DNA from: Cantharellus purpuraceus
Lineage: Eukaryota; Basidiomycota; Agaricomycetes; Cantharellales; Hydnaceae
DNA length: 64,000 nucleotides
NCBI GenBank assembly: GCA_025174535.1
Contig: JALBUN010000049.1
Coordinates: forward strand, 992,001-1,056,000
Direction: 5' to 3'
This document shows, piece after piece, positions 11,561 to 21,970 of the stretch. Both the position numbers and the translations under genes were made by a program. The notes beneath the pieces are model-generated. The model saw nothing but the letters and a program-made list of their open reading frames with translations. It was not told the DNA's origin and searched no databases. Numbering within the stretch: position 1 is the stretch's first letter; the number at the start of each line of letters is the position of its first letter.

Positions 11561-13461
11561 CTATGAGGCTTTTTTCGCCTGATTTACTTCGCCAGCATCT
11601 TTCCAGACACCGGTACTGTCCTTTTTGCGAACGGTGAAGCAAGCAATCCCTAAGTGATTGGTGATTTCTGTCGTGCGGTAAATGGAGACGATATTGAGCA
11701 GCATTCCCTAAAGAATCATGAGAATATATACCTGAGATGACGAGCGTGCAGAATCGCTCATAGAAGAAAAATGTTATCAAAAGAGTCAGATAAATGAAAA
11801 ATCGGGTGCTGATGAACGATCCTTGGAAAAATGGTTCTCTGTATGGACATAAATGAGGATCAGTGGAGTCAGTGGTGTCATAGGGATGAGAATATAATAT
11901 TCACACGCCGAAGATTCTAGGAGTGTTAGCATCAAGGGCACCAATGGCGAACCACACCCAGAGCCAATTCCAGTACGGAAACGGACTGCCAGTGACGTGT
12001 GCAAGAATTATACGTCCGACCTGATGTGCAAACTGGAGGCCCCAAGCGCAGAGGAACGGAACAAAGAGAGATGAGTGGACAATTGATGAGCCGGGAGCTA
12101 GGAGCCAAAGCACTTGAAGGAGGACGGTTGTTGGGAATGGAAGAAGGAACAAGAGGGGACGTATGACGGATTTTTGGGAAGCGCGGCAGGAGTGGTAGAC
12201 ATTTATGTAGCTGAAATGTGGTGTACATGTAAGATGTGGGGCGTCCAGTGGTAGAGTTTAAACGAGTACCTAGTAATGATATTGAAAGCAAGTGCGAATC
12301 CACCAAATATCATAAATGCCTCGTTGAGTCCGATGTTACGGACGTTTTCTGATAACCAATCGACTTTATCGAGATGGGTGAAAGTTAAAATTCCGGTGTC
12401 CCACACAGTGGGGCCTACTCAGACATCAGCACGGAAATGGTCACCTTTCTTCAAGACTATCACCGTATGTCCCAGAGATAACAAAGATGGTAATTATCAT
12501 CAGGATCCCTTCTACAGGGCCAGAAAATACACCAAGGAACAGCTGTCCTGTATACTCGCGTCAGCTGCAAAATGACGCAACGAAACATCCTTTGTTATAC
12601 CGGTGTGATATTCCTCCCAAGTTGTGAGGTAGAAATTAGCGAGGGTTGCTGCTTGTGACGCGACCGTCCACCACGAACAACCGAGGTTTAGTGCTCGGGC
12701 AGCGAGGATGACCTCCAGCTACCATGGTTGTTAAGGGCAATATCATAAGAGCGCGAAGAAAATATCTCACTGTCGTGTTTATAGCATCGCATCCTATCGT
12801 CGCAAAGCCGGGTTAGGTTGAGTGACAACTTCGTCTCTAATCCGGCACGTACCATGGTCAAACATCTCGCCTAAAGGCCCTGCCATGCCTGTACGTCTAG
12901 CCTGCTTTCTGAACGATGGATAGTCACTTATCGAGTGCCGGGAAAACAATTGGGCCTCCCGTACCCGTCTATGGCATCAAAACTCTGGTATATGAAGAGG
13001 CCCGCCGCCCATCTGCTCTGCGACGCCTGCGTCAGCCAGGCTTTCGTTCGAAAAGTAGTAGTGAACCACTCGCGTGTAATAGATCCAATTTGGGGGGCCA
13101 CTTGCACCACCCTTCTCAGAGAGAAAATGCGGGTCATAATATATCATCGTCGCGAAGTTGATTAGGACCATGCATAGGCCCAGAAGGGTAATCTGTCGTG
13201 ACCATCGCGGCGATTATATCAAGTATCTATGTCCTCTGCTTGTCAACGAGACGTACAGTGTTAGGCGCTACCCACAATGGCCATATTGTAACGAGACGGT
13301 TCCAGTACGGACTAAGCACATGTTTTGAGAGGATAGATCTATACAGGAACCAGCTATGTGAGGACTCGAACCTAAGGTTGATAGCTGCAAGCTTACTTGT
13401 CGACTCCTTTGTACGAGTAGTTAGAAAGTCGTCTCAAAGCTAACTGTGAGATGTACCCCAT
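11561..13461 (-). CDS. CDP-alcohol phosphotransferase (choline/ethanolamine phosphotransferase)
   Basis: Catalyses the last step of the Kennedy pathway, moving phosphocholine or phosphoethanolamine from the CDP-alcohol to diacylglycerol in ER membranes. After splicing, the protein starts MGYISQLALRRLSNYSYKG, runs through KSILSKHVLSPYW and WVAPNTITLLGL, and contains the full catalytic signature DG-x2-AR-x8-G-x3-D-x3-D (DGKQARRTGMAGPLGEMFDH, then GCD). Further family blocks are LEVILAARALNLGCSWW, YTGQLFLGVFSGPVEG, and several hydrophobic helices on to the Lys-rich C-terminus ending AKKAS. At least eight short introns are needed; all have GT/AG ends. Sequence alone does not say whether choline (CPT1) or ethanolamine (EPT1) is preferred. 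The protein is complete, with no missing catalytic residue. Confidence 0.9.
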
Positions 13462-13784
13462 AGCTGGCTGGACGTGGCGTTTGGCGAAGCGAAATTCTTC
13501 TACAGCTTAACGCGCGTACATATCGCGGCTACAAGTTTACGTAAGTAGGTTACCATCAACACATCAGGAAAAAGCTGCGAAATCTAGTCAAGAAAGAAGG
13601 TAAATACACGATGTCTAGAATGTGTGGAGGCCGAACAGACGAAATGTGGAGGATAAACTGTCGAACGGCATCTAGACGTGGTACAAAAATCCCGGAAGAA
13701 AGGTACACAGATTTTGAGAAAACGTCGCGGTGAATCGGGTGAAATACACCGTAAGTACACATCGAGAAGAAGCGTGGCCAGATG
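13462..13784. other. Intergenic region upstream of the phosphotransferase
   Basis: About 320 bases between two minus-strand genes. They hold the promoter of the phosphotransferase and the 3' region of the orphan gene. No RNA gene or repeat is visible. Confidence 0.5.
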
Positions 13785-14540
13785 TCAGAAACCACCTAAA
13801 CATCCCGAATCGGGTGGCACGTCGTTGGAAAAAGATGATGCTCGTCGCGACCGGCGCGATCGTGCAAGTGGTGTATGGCCACTCTGTGCACCCGCAACCG
13901 AATGGGGCCTGTCCTGCATGCCGTGTTCACATAGGGAAAGATGACGTTTGCGTTCAATGGGAAGGGTATGGGCAGGAGGAAGAAAAGCAAGAAAACCCTG
14001 AGTCTGTTCATGGGGCACCGACGGTTCGCGAGCGTGGGTATCATGCACGGCAACATCAAGCATGGGTACCGATTGAGGCCCAAGATTGGAGTCGTTCTCT
14101 TTGGGCGCGGAAAACAATCCGTCGTGGTTGTTTGATTCAGGCCAGGCCATCATCTCTGGCGTTGTAGATAATGAGCTGGGGATGGAGAAATAGTCCACCC
14201 CAGTTACGTCTTGGTCGTATTCGTATTCTGCGCTGCTGGGAGTGTCATCAGCGGCCTCCTCGTCATCCTGCGTCTCTCCTGGCTGCACAGATTTGAGAAG
14301 ATGTGCTTCTCCTTTCCCCTCGGGTAGCACGTATGTCCTGTCGGGACAATGGCGCTGAGGAAGAGTGCATGCGTTCGGACTGACTACGATGGCTGAACGA
14401 TCGTAAATCCTTGGGGAATGTACAAAATATGTGGCAGAGATTTCAGGTGTCGGTGGGAAATGAACCCGTCCTCGATAGGAAGGACGCCCTTGAGTCTCTG
14501 AGGTGGGGAAGTACTTGAGGATAGGACGACGAAGAGACAT
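13785..14540 (-). CDS. Ser/Pro-rich conserved-looking hypothetical protein (251 aa)
   Basis: Single uninterrupted frame of 251 codons. The N-terminal 70 residues look folded and constrained: RPILKYFPTS, then RGRVHFPPTPEISATYFVHS, PRIYDRSAIVVSPN and LPQRHCPDRTYVLPE. I associate this pattern, from general memory only, with an uncharacterised basidiomycete protein type. The rest is acidic then Ser/Pro-rich and ends in an arginine cluster (RSRRSRRASSFS), probably disordered. There is no membrane segment or enzymatic motif. A 145-codon frame on the other strand (13730-14167) overlaps but has no such composition pattern, so I take it as a shadow. Function unknown. Confidence 0.6.
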   Translation of the reverse strand: MSLRRPILKYFPTSETQGRPSYRGRVHFPPTPEISATYFVHSPRIYDRSAIVVSPNACTLPQRHCPDRTYVLPEGKGEAHLLKSVQPGETQDDEEAADDTPSSAEYEYDQDVTGVDYFSIPSSLSTTPEMMAWPESNNHDGLFSAPKENDSNLGPQSVPMLDVAVHDTHAREPSVPHEQTQGFLAFLPPAHTLPIERKRHLSLCEHGMQDRPHSVAGAQSGHTPLARSRRSRRASSFSNDVPPDSGCLGGF

Positions 14541-15007
14541 ACAGTATGAGGCTCCTAGGAAGGGATGCGAAGAGGTGCCAACCTCGTACTAGATGACGAG
14601 TGGGAGCTGCATCGGAGACATTCAACAGGTGGGAGGTTAAAAGTAAGTCTGTCAACGCATATGTAGAGTTGTTTTGTTTCGTGTACACGGCGTCCCCAGG
14701 TAACCATCTGTCGCCTCCACCTGCCCCGGATATCTCGCGCCGTTAGCTCCACCCATCGATAAACCAATCAAAAGCGAAGCGTGCCTGCGCTAAGCTGGGC
14801 CAATGATGTGCTCCACTCACTCTCGTTTTTGCGTTAGCTCTAGGATGTGGCTTGCGCCCGCAACGAAATTCTCTCGCCGCGTTCAAGTCTCCGGTGTCGG
14901 AAGCACACCGCCTCAATATGTCATGATTTGTCCCACGGAGCCTGGAAAAGATTGTTGCCGATTCGAAGCTATTTGCTATCGGCAGCGCCTCTTCCTGCGG
15001 TAGCTCC

Positions 15008-15295
15008 TCACTTCTTGAATGCGTCCTCAAGATATGCGTCGGCTGCACTTTCATAACCTACAGCCCTTGATCTTCTCAGCTCCTCCTCCCAGTACACTTG
15101 CAAGGCAAGACAGATAGGATCGTACGCATCTTTCCCCTAGATGATAGCGCCATTAGCCTGCGCAACTGAGCAGCCACGAGATCGTCACGGTGTCATTAAC
15201 AGCTCACTACATGAACGTAAAGGGGTGCCCTTCGTTTCGGTGACGTGCTTCTGCAGCATGCGACGATATCTGTGCCCTCACTCAACTAGAGTCAC
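15008..15295 (-). CDS. Short hypothetical gene or terminal exons
   Basis: A good-looking terminal exon at 15008-15136 follows an acceptor CTAG. It encodes GKDAYDPICLALQVYWEEEL followed by an Arg/Ala/Glu-rich helix ending EDAFKK and TGA. A phase-0 join to an upstream exon (about 15190-15270, Cys/Arg-rich) through a GTAGTG donor is possible, but I find no convincing start codon. I do not recognise the protein. A 103-codon frame at 14743-15054 overlaps in another register and looks like a shadow. It may be a small gene whose 5' exons I have missed, or a remnant. Confidence 0.33.
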
Positions 15296-16417
15296 ACCGG
15301 AACTCTTTGCCTTTGAATGCAAAAGATAGATATGTCAGCAACTACTTCTCAAGCCACTAGGAATTCTGCAGAGACTAACTAGTGGGAACTAGTCGGCAGG
15401 GTCAGAGCTATTGTGCCGAAGACAATCCATCAAAGGCTTCAGTGTGGAAGACAGTGAAAGGAACCGAGCATGGTCCAGAGCCATTTCACAGAACAGCACC
15501 ACGCTCTCACCTATCGTGACACGAGTTCAAATGCTACCATGACCATAACCAGTAAATGCACTAGGGGAACGCGGAACATGATCAAGGAATGACTGATAAA
15601 GCCCTGGGGAGTCCCCAGGTTTTGGCTGGCCTGGTGCGCTTACTGACCATAAAAAAGATATTTTCCCTCATAGATTGACTTTTTCTCAGGCAGTCATTCA
15701 AACCAAGAGGTGATTGGTCAACTGAAGGGATATGCCAGATGAATAGTTTCTGACATGCGAGTCATCTGCGTATGGTCGGTCTGTCTTCAATTCACTACAT
15801 ATAGTTTAGCATTTCCGTTGTGTGCGAACCTTTTCAGTCTTCTATCTCAGTGTTGTGTTGATTGTGGATTGCTGTGCAGAAACCACGGAGCCCCACCGTG
15901 TCGCCTTCAATAACTCATCTCACAGCTGAGCGCTTATCATGAAGGGCATCTCCAAAGATTTCTGCCCGGCTGCTACTTCAGGCAATGATTGTGCGGACAA
16001 GTGCAGATGCTTAATTAAGCCTCTTAGATCTAATCACTTGCACACAGTAATGTGACGCCCTGTGGTTTCGCTTCGTCCGCCGCCGACCAAGGTACCTTTT
16101 CGTGGACCTGGCAATGCATCTGAATAAGGCCGGCCTGTGAGCTGCCACTTGTGTCTAGCGACTGATGTCCGTGCCAGCGCTTTACATACTTGTCTTACGT
16201 TCTATAGAGTTTACTTGATCATGGCCTCATTGTCCACCCACAATCCGAACCAACCTCGCTTGAACGTCGAGGATTCGCGGGTGGAGGTATACCCGATATA
16301 CCCACCCCATTTGTACCCCAACGTATTCCTGCTTAATCACTTCTCCCCACTTGCTCAGAGTACATTTCTCCCTTGTGCTGATCCTACACTTAAGATCGAC
16401 GCTCCATCCTTTAAAGC
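15296..16417. other. Intergenic region and upstream region of the HerA-like gene
   Basis: No supported exon, except a possible first exon of the downstream ATPase gene starting at the ATG at 16221. A perfect inverted repeat CCTGGGGA-G-TCCCCAGG lies at 15603-15619. A 38-codon Cys-containing frame at 15939 has no support. Confidence 0.5.
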
Positions 16418-19400
16418 ATGCTCACAAACGAGACAGACTCAGACCCTGAACTAGATCTTTTAGGTGGAGATCCAGTTGATGATGATTTGGGCCTCACAGG
16501 CGAGGCAAATCACGCCCTGAAAACGGCACCCATGTTCACGGGTGACGCTTGTGAGGCTGTGGGATCGACAATCTTTCCTCAGAGGGCACTGTACGCCCGC
16601 ATATTAGAATCAAGCACTGGGGCCAAGGTCAAGTCTCCAAAATTGTTCATCAACACAAACGCACCATTTAGTGGCATTGTATGTGGCGTGCAGGTGAGAT
16701 GACTTGCTAGGTGGTGTTGACCACGTTTTGTGTACTATATGTCCTTATCTTCTGTAGGGCTCTGGAAAGAGCCATTCTACCTCTGTGCTCCTTGAGAGTT
16801 GCCTCATATGTGACAAACGTTTAGGGACACTGCCGGAGCCATTAAGCGCGTTATTGTGAGTGACCTTGTCCTTCAATAGAAGTAATTTTTATCCGCTGAA
16901 ATTTTTCTTGAGATTCCATTTTGATACAGCAGCTGGCGCCGGGGAAGTTCACCCTTGCGAGGCGGCGTGTATTGCGTCGCTCGAGCCATCGTTGACAGGG
17001 AACCCAGTGCCTCCCGATGTTGTCGTTTTAGTCCCGTAAGAGCGAACCTGCACTTTTATGCCATGCTGAGCTGTTCTTGTAGAGCCAATAACATAACTAC
17101 AATGCGGCGCGTATACTCTAGACTTCCGGGAGTCAATGTAGAGCCCCTGCATTTTGTTGCAGAAGATCTCAACGGGGACCGATTGCTGGCCATGATGAAG
17201 GTGGACCAGGACCAACGTATGTTTCATGTTTCTCTATCCTACTATTTCTTCTGCCAGCGCCTGACAATGGGTACAGATAGACCCTTATATATGGAGTCCA
17301 TCATGGCGGTCGTGCGTGACATGGAACCGTTTTCGTACGAAGCGTTCCGTGGGCGGCTGGAAAAACAAAAATTTGTGGCAACGCAAAAAGCGATGTTAGA
17401 TCAGCGCTTGAATATCTTGGATTCGATTCTTGAAGGAGGAAACGAGTACAATCGTGTTTCGAGGCAATTCAAGAAGGGTCAGCTGACCATCATAGAGTAA
17501 GTGAAAAAGTCTGTGAAAGCATTGTGAGGATACTCAAACAGTCTTTGAAAGCTTGTCTGCACCATTCATGGATGCTTCTTCAGCGTGTGGATTTTTTGAC
17601 CTCATTCTTGGACTCTTCAATCAGGCGACAACGGCGAAAGTTGGAAAGCTAGTAGGTAAGTAATATTATGCACCTCCCGAGACATATTTTGTGATGCCTT
17701 GAGGTCCCACAGTACTAGATGAAGCCCACAAGGTGTGTAGATTCTATCGACCAATGCCCATGACTTACGCGGAAGGGGCCCAGTACCTCACCAACAGCGG
17801 GAGTTCCTCTCGCTTGACAGATTCCCTCCTTACCGTAATTCGGCAGCAGCGACATTTAGGAACTCGTGTCTTGATATCAACGCAGGAGCCGACAGTGGTC
17901 CCTCCAAGTTTTCTAGACCTTTGTTCATTTGTTATTGCGCATAGATTTTCGTCCCCAAAATGGCTGGATCATCTCAAAGAACATATGTCAGTAGAAGATG
18001 CGCAATGGCGCTCAAAGGTGCGTCGACACCATGATCGCCCATGTTTTCATTGAAGCGTTGTATAAGGTGATCACCTTGAAAACTGGGGAAGCCATGATCT
18101 TCGCTCCGGCAGCGTTAGTCCTTCGCCAGATTCCTGGAGACCCACCTCTTGAAACGGGATACTCAAAGTTAGTTACCCCATTAGGTCAGGGGTATCTAAA
18201 AGTTCGGTCCAGAAGACGAATTACAGCAGATGGTGGTCGTTCTGTGCTTGCAGCAGCAGAACCCTCGTTGTATGGAACAAGTGTGTCAGGATCGATTAGA
18301 TCTTGCGCCCTGTCGATAACGAAAGCTGTCCAATCCTCAAGTCCCTCGTCGAAGAGTGAGAGGGATAACCAGGAGCGACTACACGTACTTGGTAGTTCGG
18401 TGCTTGCATCGACTAGATCTTGCGCCGTGTCTGTCACAAATTCTACTCAGTCCCAAAGTCTCCCGTCGCGGAGTGAGAGGGATGAGCGACCACGCGTGTT
18501 TGGTGATCCTGATATTGGTAGCTCCATGCCTGCAGTGGCGGAACCCTCGCTCAATGCACCAAATGTGTCTGGGTCGATTAGGTCTCGCCCTGTGTCTATG
18601 GAAAATTTTGTCCAAAGTCTGTCGTTGCAGAGTGAAAGGGATGTAAACCAGGAGCGACCACGCGTATTTAGCGATCCAGACGGTGGTAACATCCCTGCAG
18701 CGGCGGAAGCCCCGCTTTATGCACCAAGTGTGCCTGGGTCGATTAGGTCTCGCCCCATGTCTGTGGCCAATTCTGTCCAGTCTCATAATCTCGAGATGGG
18801 CGTGGACCAGGAGCGACTGCACATGTTTGGCGATGTCATGGGTGATTCTACATCTTTGCCTAAGTGTAAGGTCTTCCATTGGCGATCACGTGGGTCTAAT
18901 GATCCTAATAAGAAGTCCAGCATGTTTGTCCGAAAGTGATGGCAGCTGTTTGCCATCGCCACACCCAATACCGGGTGGAGCAAGCGGGATGTCTGCGACT
19001 GTACCTGGTATGCCAGTTGATGCAACCATATTAATACAGTCGCCACGCAACCCTGGGGTAGCGACGCCACAAAGGATTATGGCTGAATTACTGGCCTCCT
19101 CGGAGCCGAGGTCGAATACAGTTCCAGGACGTGCCTTGACCCAGAGCCAGGCGCCGACATACAAACCAGAAACACGATTTGAACACCTCATATCAATACT
19201 GAAAAGACGAGCGAGCCAAAAAGAATGCCGTGTATCATTCTCGGAACTTGGAACTGAACTGAAGCAGCTGGATCCCACGCTATATACCAAGCTCAAGGAC
19301 TACTTGATGGAAGCCGAAGAAGCAGGTATCATCAAGATTGGTGGTGAAAGCCAAACATCATGGGTCCAGCTGTTGGATAACAAGTCTCAATCATACCCGC

Positions 19401-19600
19401 GGGAATATGCTCTTCTTGTGAAGGTCATGGACGCCTTTCTTGCCGATGGGGAAGGGCGGCCGAGACGCACTGACGTCGCACAGAACATCTATAGGCTGTA
19501 TCCGGGCGCGGTCAAAAAATTTAGTCGGTACATCTCAGGAGCACAGGATGCTGGTGTTGTTGCGTGCCGCAAGGATGACAGGCTTGAGCTGGTCATTTGA
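16418..19600 (+). CDS. HerA/FtsK-like P-loop ATPase fused to tandem repeats and winged-helix/LOTUS-like units
   Basis: The acidic N-terminus (LDLLGGDPVDDDLGL) leads to the Walker A motif GVQGSGKSHS, split by an intron at 16694-16757. Walker B is KLVVLDEAHKYL (about 17700-17785), followed by a helix LLTVIRQQRHLGTRVLISTQ with a sensor-like Thr-Gln. This Walker B-helix-STQ layout is that of HerA/FtsK/VirB4-type DNA-pumping ATPases rather than AAA+ proteins. A Ser-rich linker of about four imperfect repeats follows (18223-18850). The C-terminus holds two units of about 65 residues. The first ends EEAGIIKIGGESQTSWVQL, like winged-helix or OST-HTH/LOTUS nucleic-acid-binding domains; the second is a weaker copy. 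Introns at about 16856-16912, 17037-17081, 17218-17277, 17497-17548, 17656-17712, 17731-17783, 18019-18067 and 18863-18949 restore the frame. The start could instead be 16221 with an extra intron. The role is unknown; a DNA or RNA translocase is inferred. Confidence 0.68.
18223..18850 (+). repeat. Four imperfect tandem coding repeats (about 42-58 codons each)
   Basis: Inside the ATPase gene. Each unit follows the pattern (A)AEPSLYAPSVSGSIRSRP, then an S/V/Q-rich stretch, SERD, and QERPRVFGDPD. The units start near 18223, 18391, 18522 and 18687. The second lacks about 15 residues at its start, and the fourth replaces SERD. Differences are mainly substitutions, so the array is not newly made. 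Confidence 0.8.
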
Positions 19601-20221
19601 GCACCAGACATTATTGAAAGCGTCCAGGTTTCATGATGCTCTATGGCGGACTCGTTCGTCAATTGGGACTATGTGTGTAGTGTATGCCGAGGAAAACTGG
19701 GGTGGTCCATGCGCACAGGGAATGAATGAATAATATAGTTGCCATATGAATGCTAGTTCTGATATTCTGTCTGCTTGTGTAATCAAACTCTGCTCGACAC
19801 TTCTGGCGCCTACAGATACGGGATGAAGTTATGTCAGCAGCCAAAAAAAATTCCCTTTGGTCGTCGATCGGTGCATTGGACGATACAAGGTATGCAGAAA
19901 CGGTCAAAAAAAAAAAAAAAAAGATGCTTGAGAGAGGATGGTCAGGAGATGCCAGTGCATAATTTAGCGCTCCCCTCTCTTCTTTGTCCCACGATGGAGT
20001 GACAAGCGGGGCAAACAAGGGCTACAAAGGGATATCTGCTTTAGGACCGAAGGCGGCAGCACGTGTCCGATTAGCAGTCGAACCTCGCACTGTTATAATC
20101 CCACAGCTCCCTCTTCCCAATTCTATTCACGCTTGCCCTCCCCGTCCATCCCCCACGCCCCACCCTTCTCTTCAGTGTTTCTTTCCTCCCCATTGCATTC
20201 ATCACGTCGAGGAGACCGACC
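19601..20221. other. Intergenic: 3' region of the ATPase gene and promoter of the membrane-protein gene
   Basis: Contains an A15 run near 19907-19921 and, just before the next start codon, about 130 bases that are strongly pyrimidine-rich (20095-20210), a common feature of filamentous fungal core promoters. No coding exon is supported. Confidence 0.5.
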
Positions 20222-21970
20222 ATGTTCTTGAACGCACGTCAGCTCCGTGAAACAGTGCCCATGGGCGGTTTCAATGACATCTCTCTTGACAAGGCTGAGC
20301 TCGTAGCCATATTCCTCGAGGCTTTCATATATGGCACGTCCATCTTTAACTCTTTCCAGGCACTCTCCGTCTCATGCCATGCACAGGCGTTGAAGCTTTG
20401 ACCTTTGTAGCCACCGTTTACCTCTTACACGGTACCAAGCACACCAAGCTTATGATGCTCAAGTTTGGCCTTGTCATTATCATGTTCTTGTTGAACACTA
20501 TCGTGAGTCCCCATCTCTTTCGTGTAGCGTACAAGTCTGACTTTTCGCAGCACATCGGCTCCAGTCTTCGCCGTATACTCAATGCCTTCGTTGGTACCCC
20601 CACCGATCCCGTACCAGATGCCGAAGCATATCTTGCCGATCTCGCCGGTTTCCTATATCGCTTCATGAATATCCTCACTGTGATTCAGTTCATTATTCTT
20701 GACATCTTAGTTGTACGTTCCTTCTCTTACCTTTGTACTTCTCCGTTTTGCCATCTCACCACACATGTGCGTAGGTCTACCGATGTTATACAATTTGGGA
20801 TAAGAAGATCGTCGTTACTATTGTACCCGCTGTCGGTGTTACTGCCTTCCTCAGTCCGTCTTCCAACTGCCTGTACTCCCGTTCCGTTTACTAACTACGA
20901 CCTTGCAGTCACCGGCATCGCTGCTATCCATGCCTTTGCTACAGATGGAACAGACACGGTCTTCACTGGTATAACAAGGACTTGGTTTTCTGCCATGTTG
21001 TGTATTACGTTATTCACGAAGCTTGTATGCTTCGGTACGTATTCAGGTCCAATTTCGATGCACGTTGTCTATATTTACGCCATTCTAGCTACTGTCGTTG
21101 CTGGGACTTACATGTCGCGACCCATGTCTCCTTGGCACTCGGTCTACCTCCGAGCCAACTGTCACCCGCATCTTTACAAGGTATGTTATTTCATGCCATT
21201 CGCAGTAGCGGTTACATATACTCACTCTTACTCAGGCTCTCCTTGTCGGAATCGAGAGCGGTGGGCTCGCCGTTCTAGGCGCCGTCATCCTCATCCCTGT
21301 GTACCTCGCTGGCCGGAACGCCCAGGGAATCATGCTCGCAGCCATGTCTCCCCTCACTGGCCAATCATTCCTTCTTATCGTCATCGCTGGCCTTCTCGGT
21401 TTTACTCCCTCCGCCACCGGTATCTCCCGCCGGCGTAAAATCGTCGGCATTCCCGCCAACCGCATCTCCATTCCTCCCATCTCCATCTCCCCCGTCCCCT
21501 CGCCCACGTCCCGCTTTTCGACAGGCTCGCTGTTCAAGTCGAAAATACCCTCATTCCCGTTCCCGTCCGCGTCGCCGAGCTTGGATTACAATGCCAAACC
21601 ATTCACATTAAAGACAGCGGCGGGAGCAGTGGCACCAGCGCCGACACCGGCACCGGCACCACCAGCCAAGTCGACGTTCATGGTACCTCATGCGCGGGGC
21701 TATGGGCGCGAGGGGGCGATGCCGTTTAGCAACATTGTGCCACGCGTGCATTCGTCTTCGTTGGACACGAACTCACGTGAGACGTTGCCCTATGGAGCAG
21801 ATGGGGACTCGTTGCATATATCGGTGTCCTCGCGCCAGGAAGTGAATACGATCCTGAGCTCGGAACGGGCAGCGGAGGCAGATGCGGGCAAGGGGACGGA
21901 GCATGGAGTGTTCCCTCTGGGGAGAAGTGCGGATGGTGTAGTGGTGCTGCAAAAGGAATACGTTTCCTAA
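20222..21970 (+). CDS. Polytopic integral membrane protein (basidiomycete type), function unknown
   Basis: The first exon encodes MFLNARQLRETVPMGG and DKAELVAIFLEAFIYG. A likely GC-AG intron (about 20335-20384) joins it to VEALTFVATVYLLHG. Further hydrophobic helices are KFGLVIIMFLLNTI, NILTVIQFIILDILV, IVVTIVPAVGVTAFL, SAMLCITLFTKLVCF, ALLVGIESGGLAVLGAVILI and SFLLIVIAGLLGF, about seven membrane segments in all. The extramembrane C-terminus is Pro/Ala/Ser-rich and about 170 residues long. VYRCYTIWDKK between helices resembles a motif common in large families of uncharacterised seven-helix proteins of Agaricomycetes; that comparison is from memory. Signalling or transport is possible, but nothing in the sequence decides it. 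Several small introns (about 20503-20550, 20714-20774, 20860-20908, 21034-21090, 21180-21235) are needed. Confidence 0.72.

Noticed and set aside
13340..13400. B-box-like GGTTCGAGTCC on the minus strand, suggesting a tRNA
   Set aside because: No matching T-stem, acceptor stem or D-arm; the sequence lies within an intron of the phosphotransferase gene.
13730..14167. 145-codon plus-strand frame opposite the orphan gene, with CPACRVHIGKDDVC resembling a zinc knuckle
   Set aside because: It is antisense to a better minus-strand frame of 251 codons and is arginine/tryptophan-rich in the way antisense shadows are; the Cys pattern is incomplete.
14743..15054. 103-codon minus-strand frame starting MKVQPTHILRTH
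   Set aside because: It overlaps a better-looking exon (VYWEEELRRSRAVG...) in another register and has no composition bias of its own.
15939..16055. 38-codon Cys-containing small frame (MKGISKDFCPAA...)
   Set aside because: No signal peptide, no repeat of the pattern elsewhere, and length is within chance expectation.
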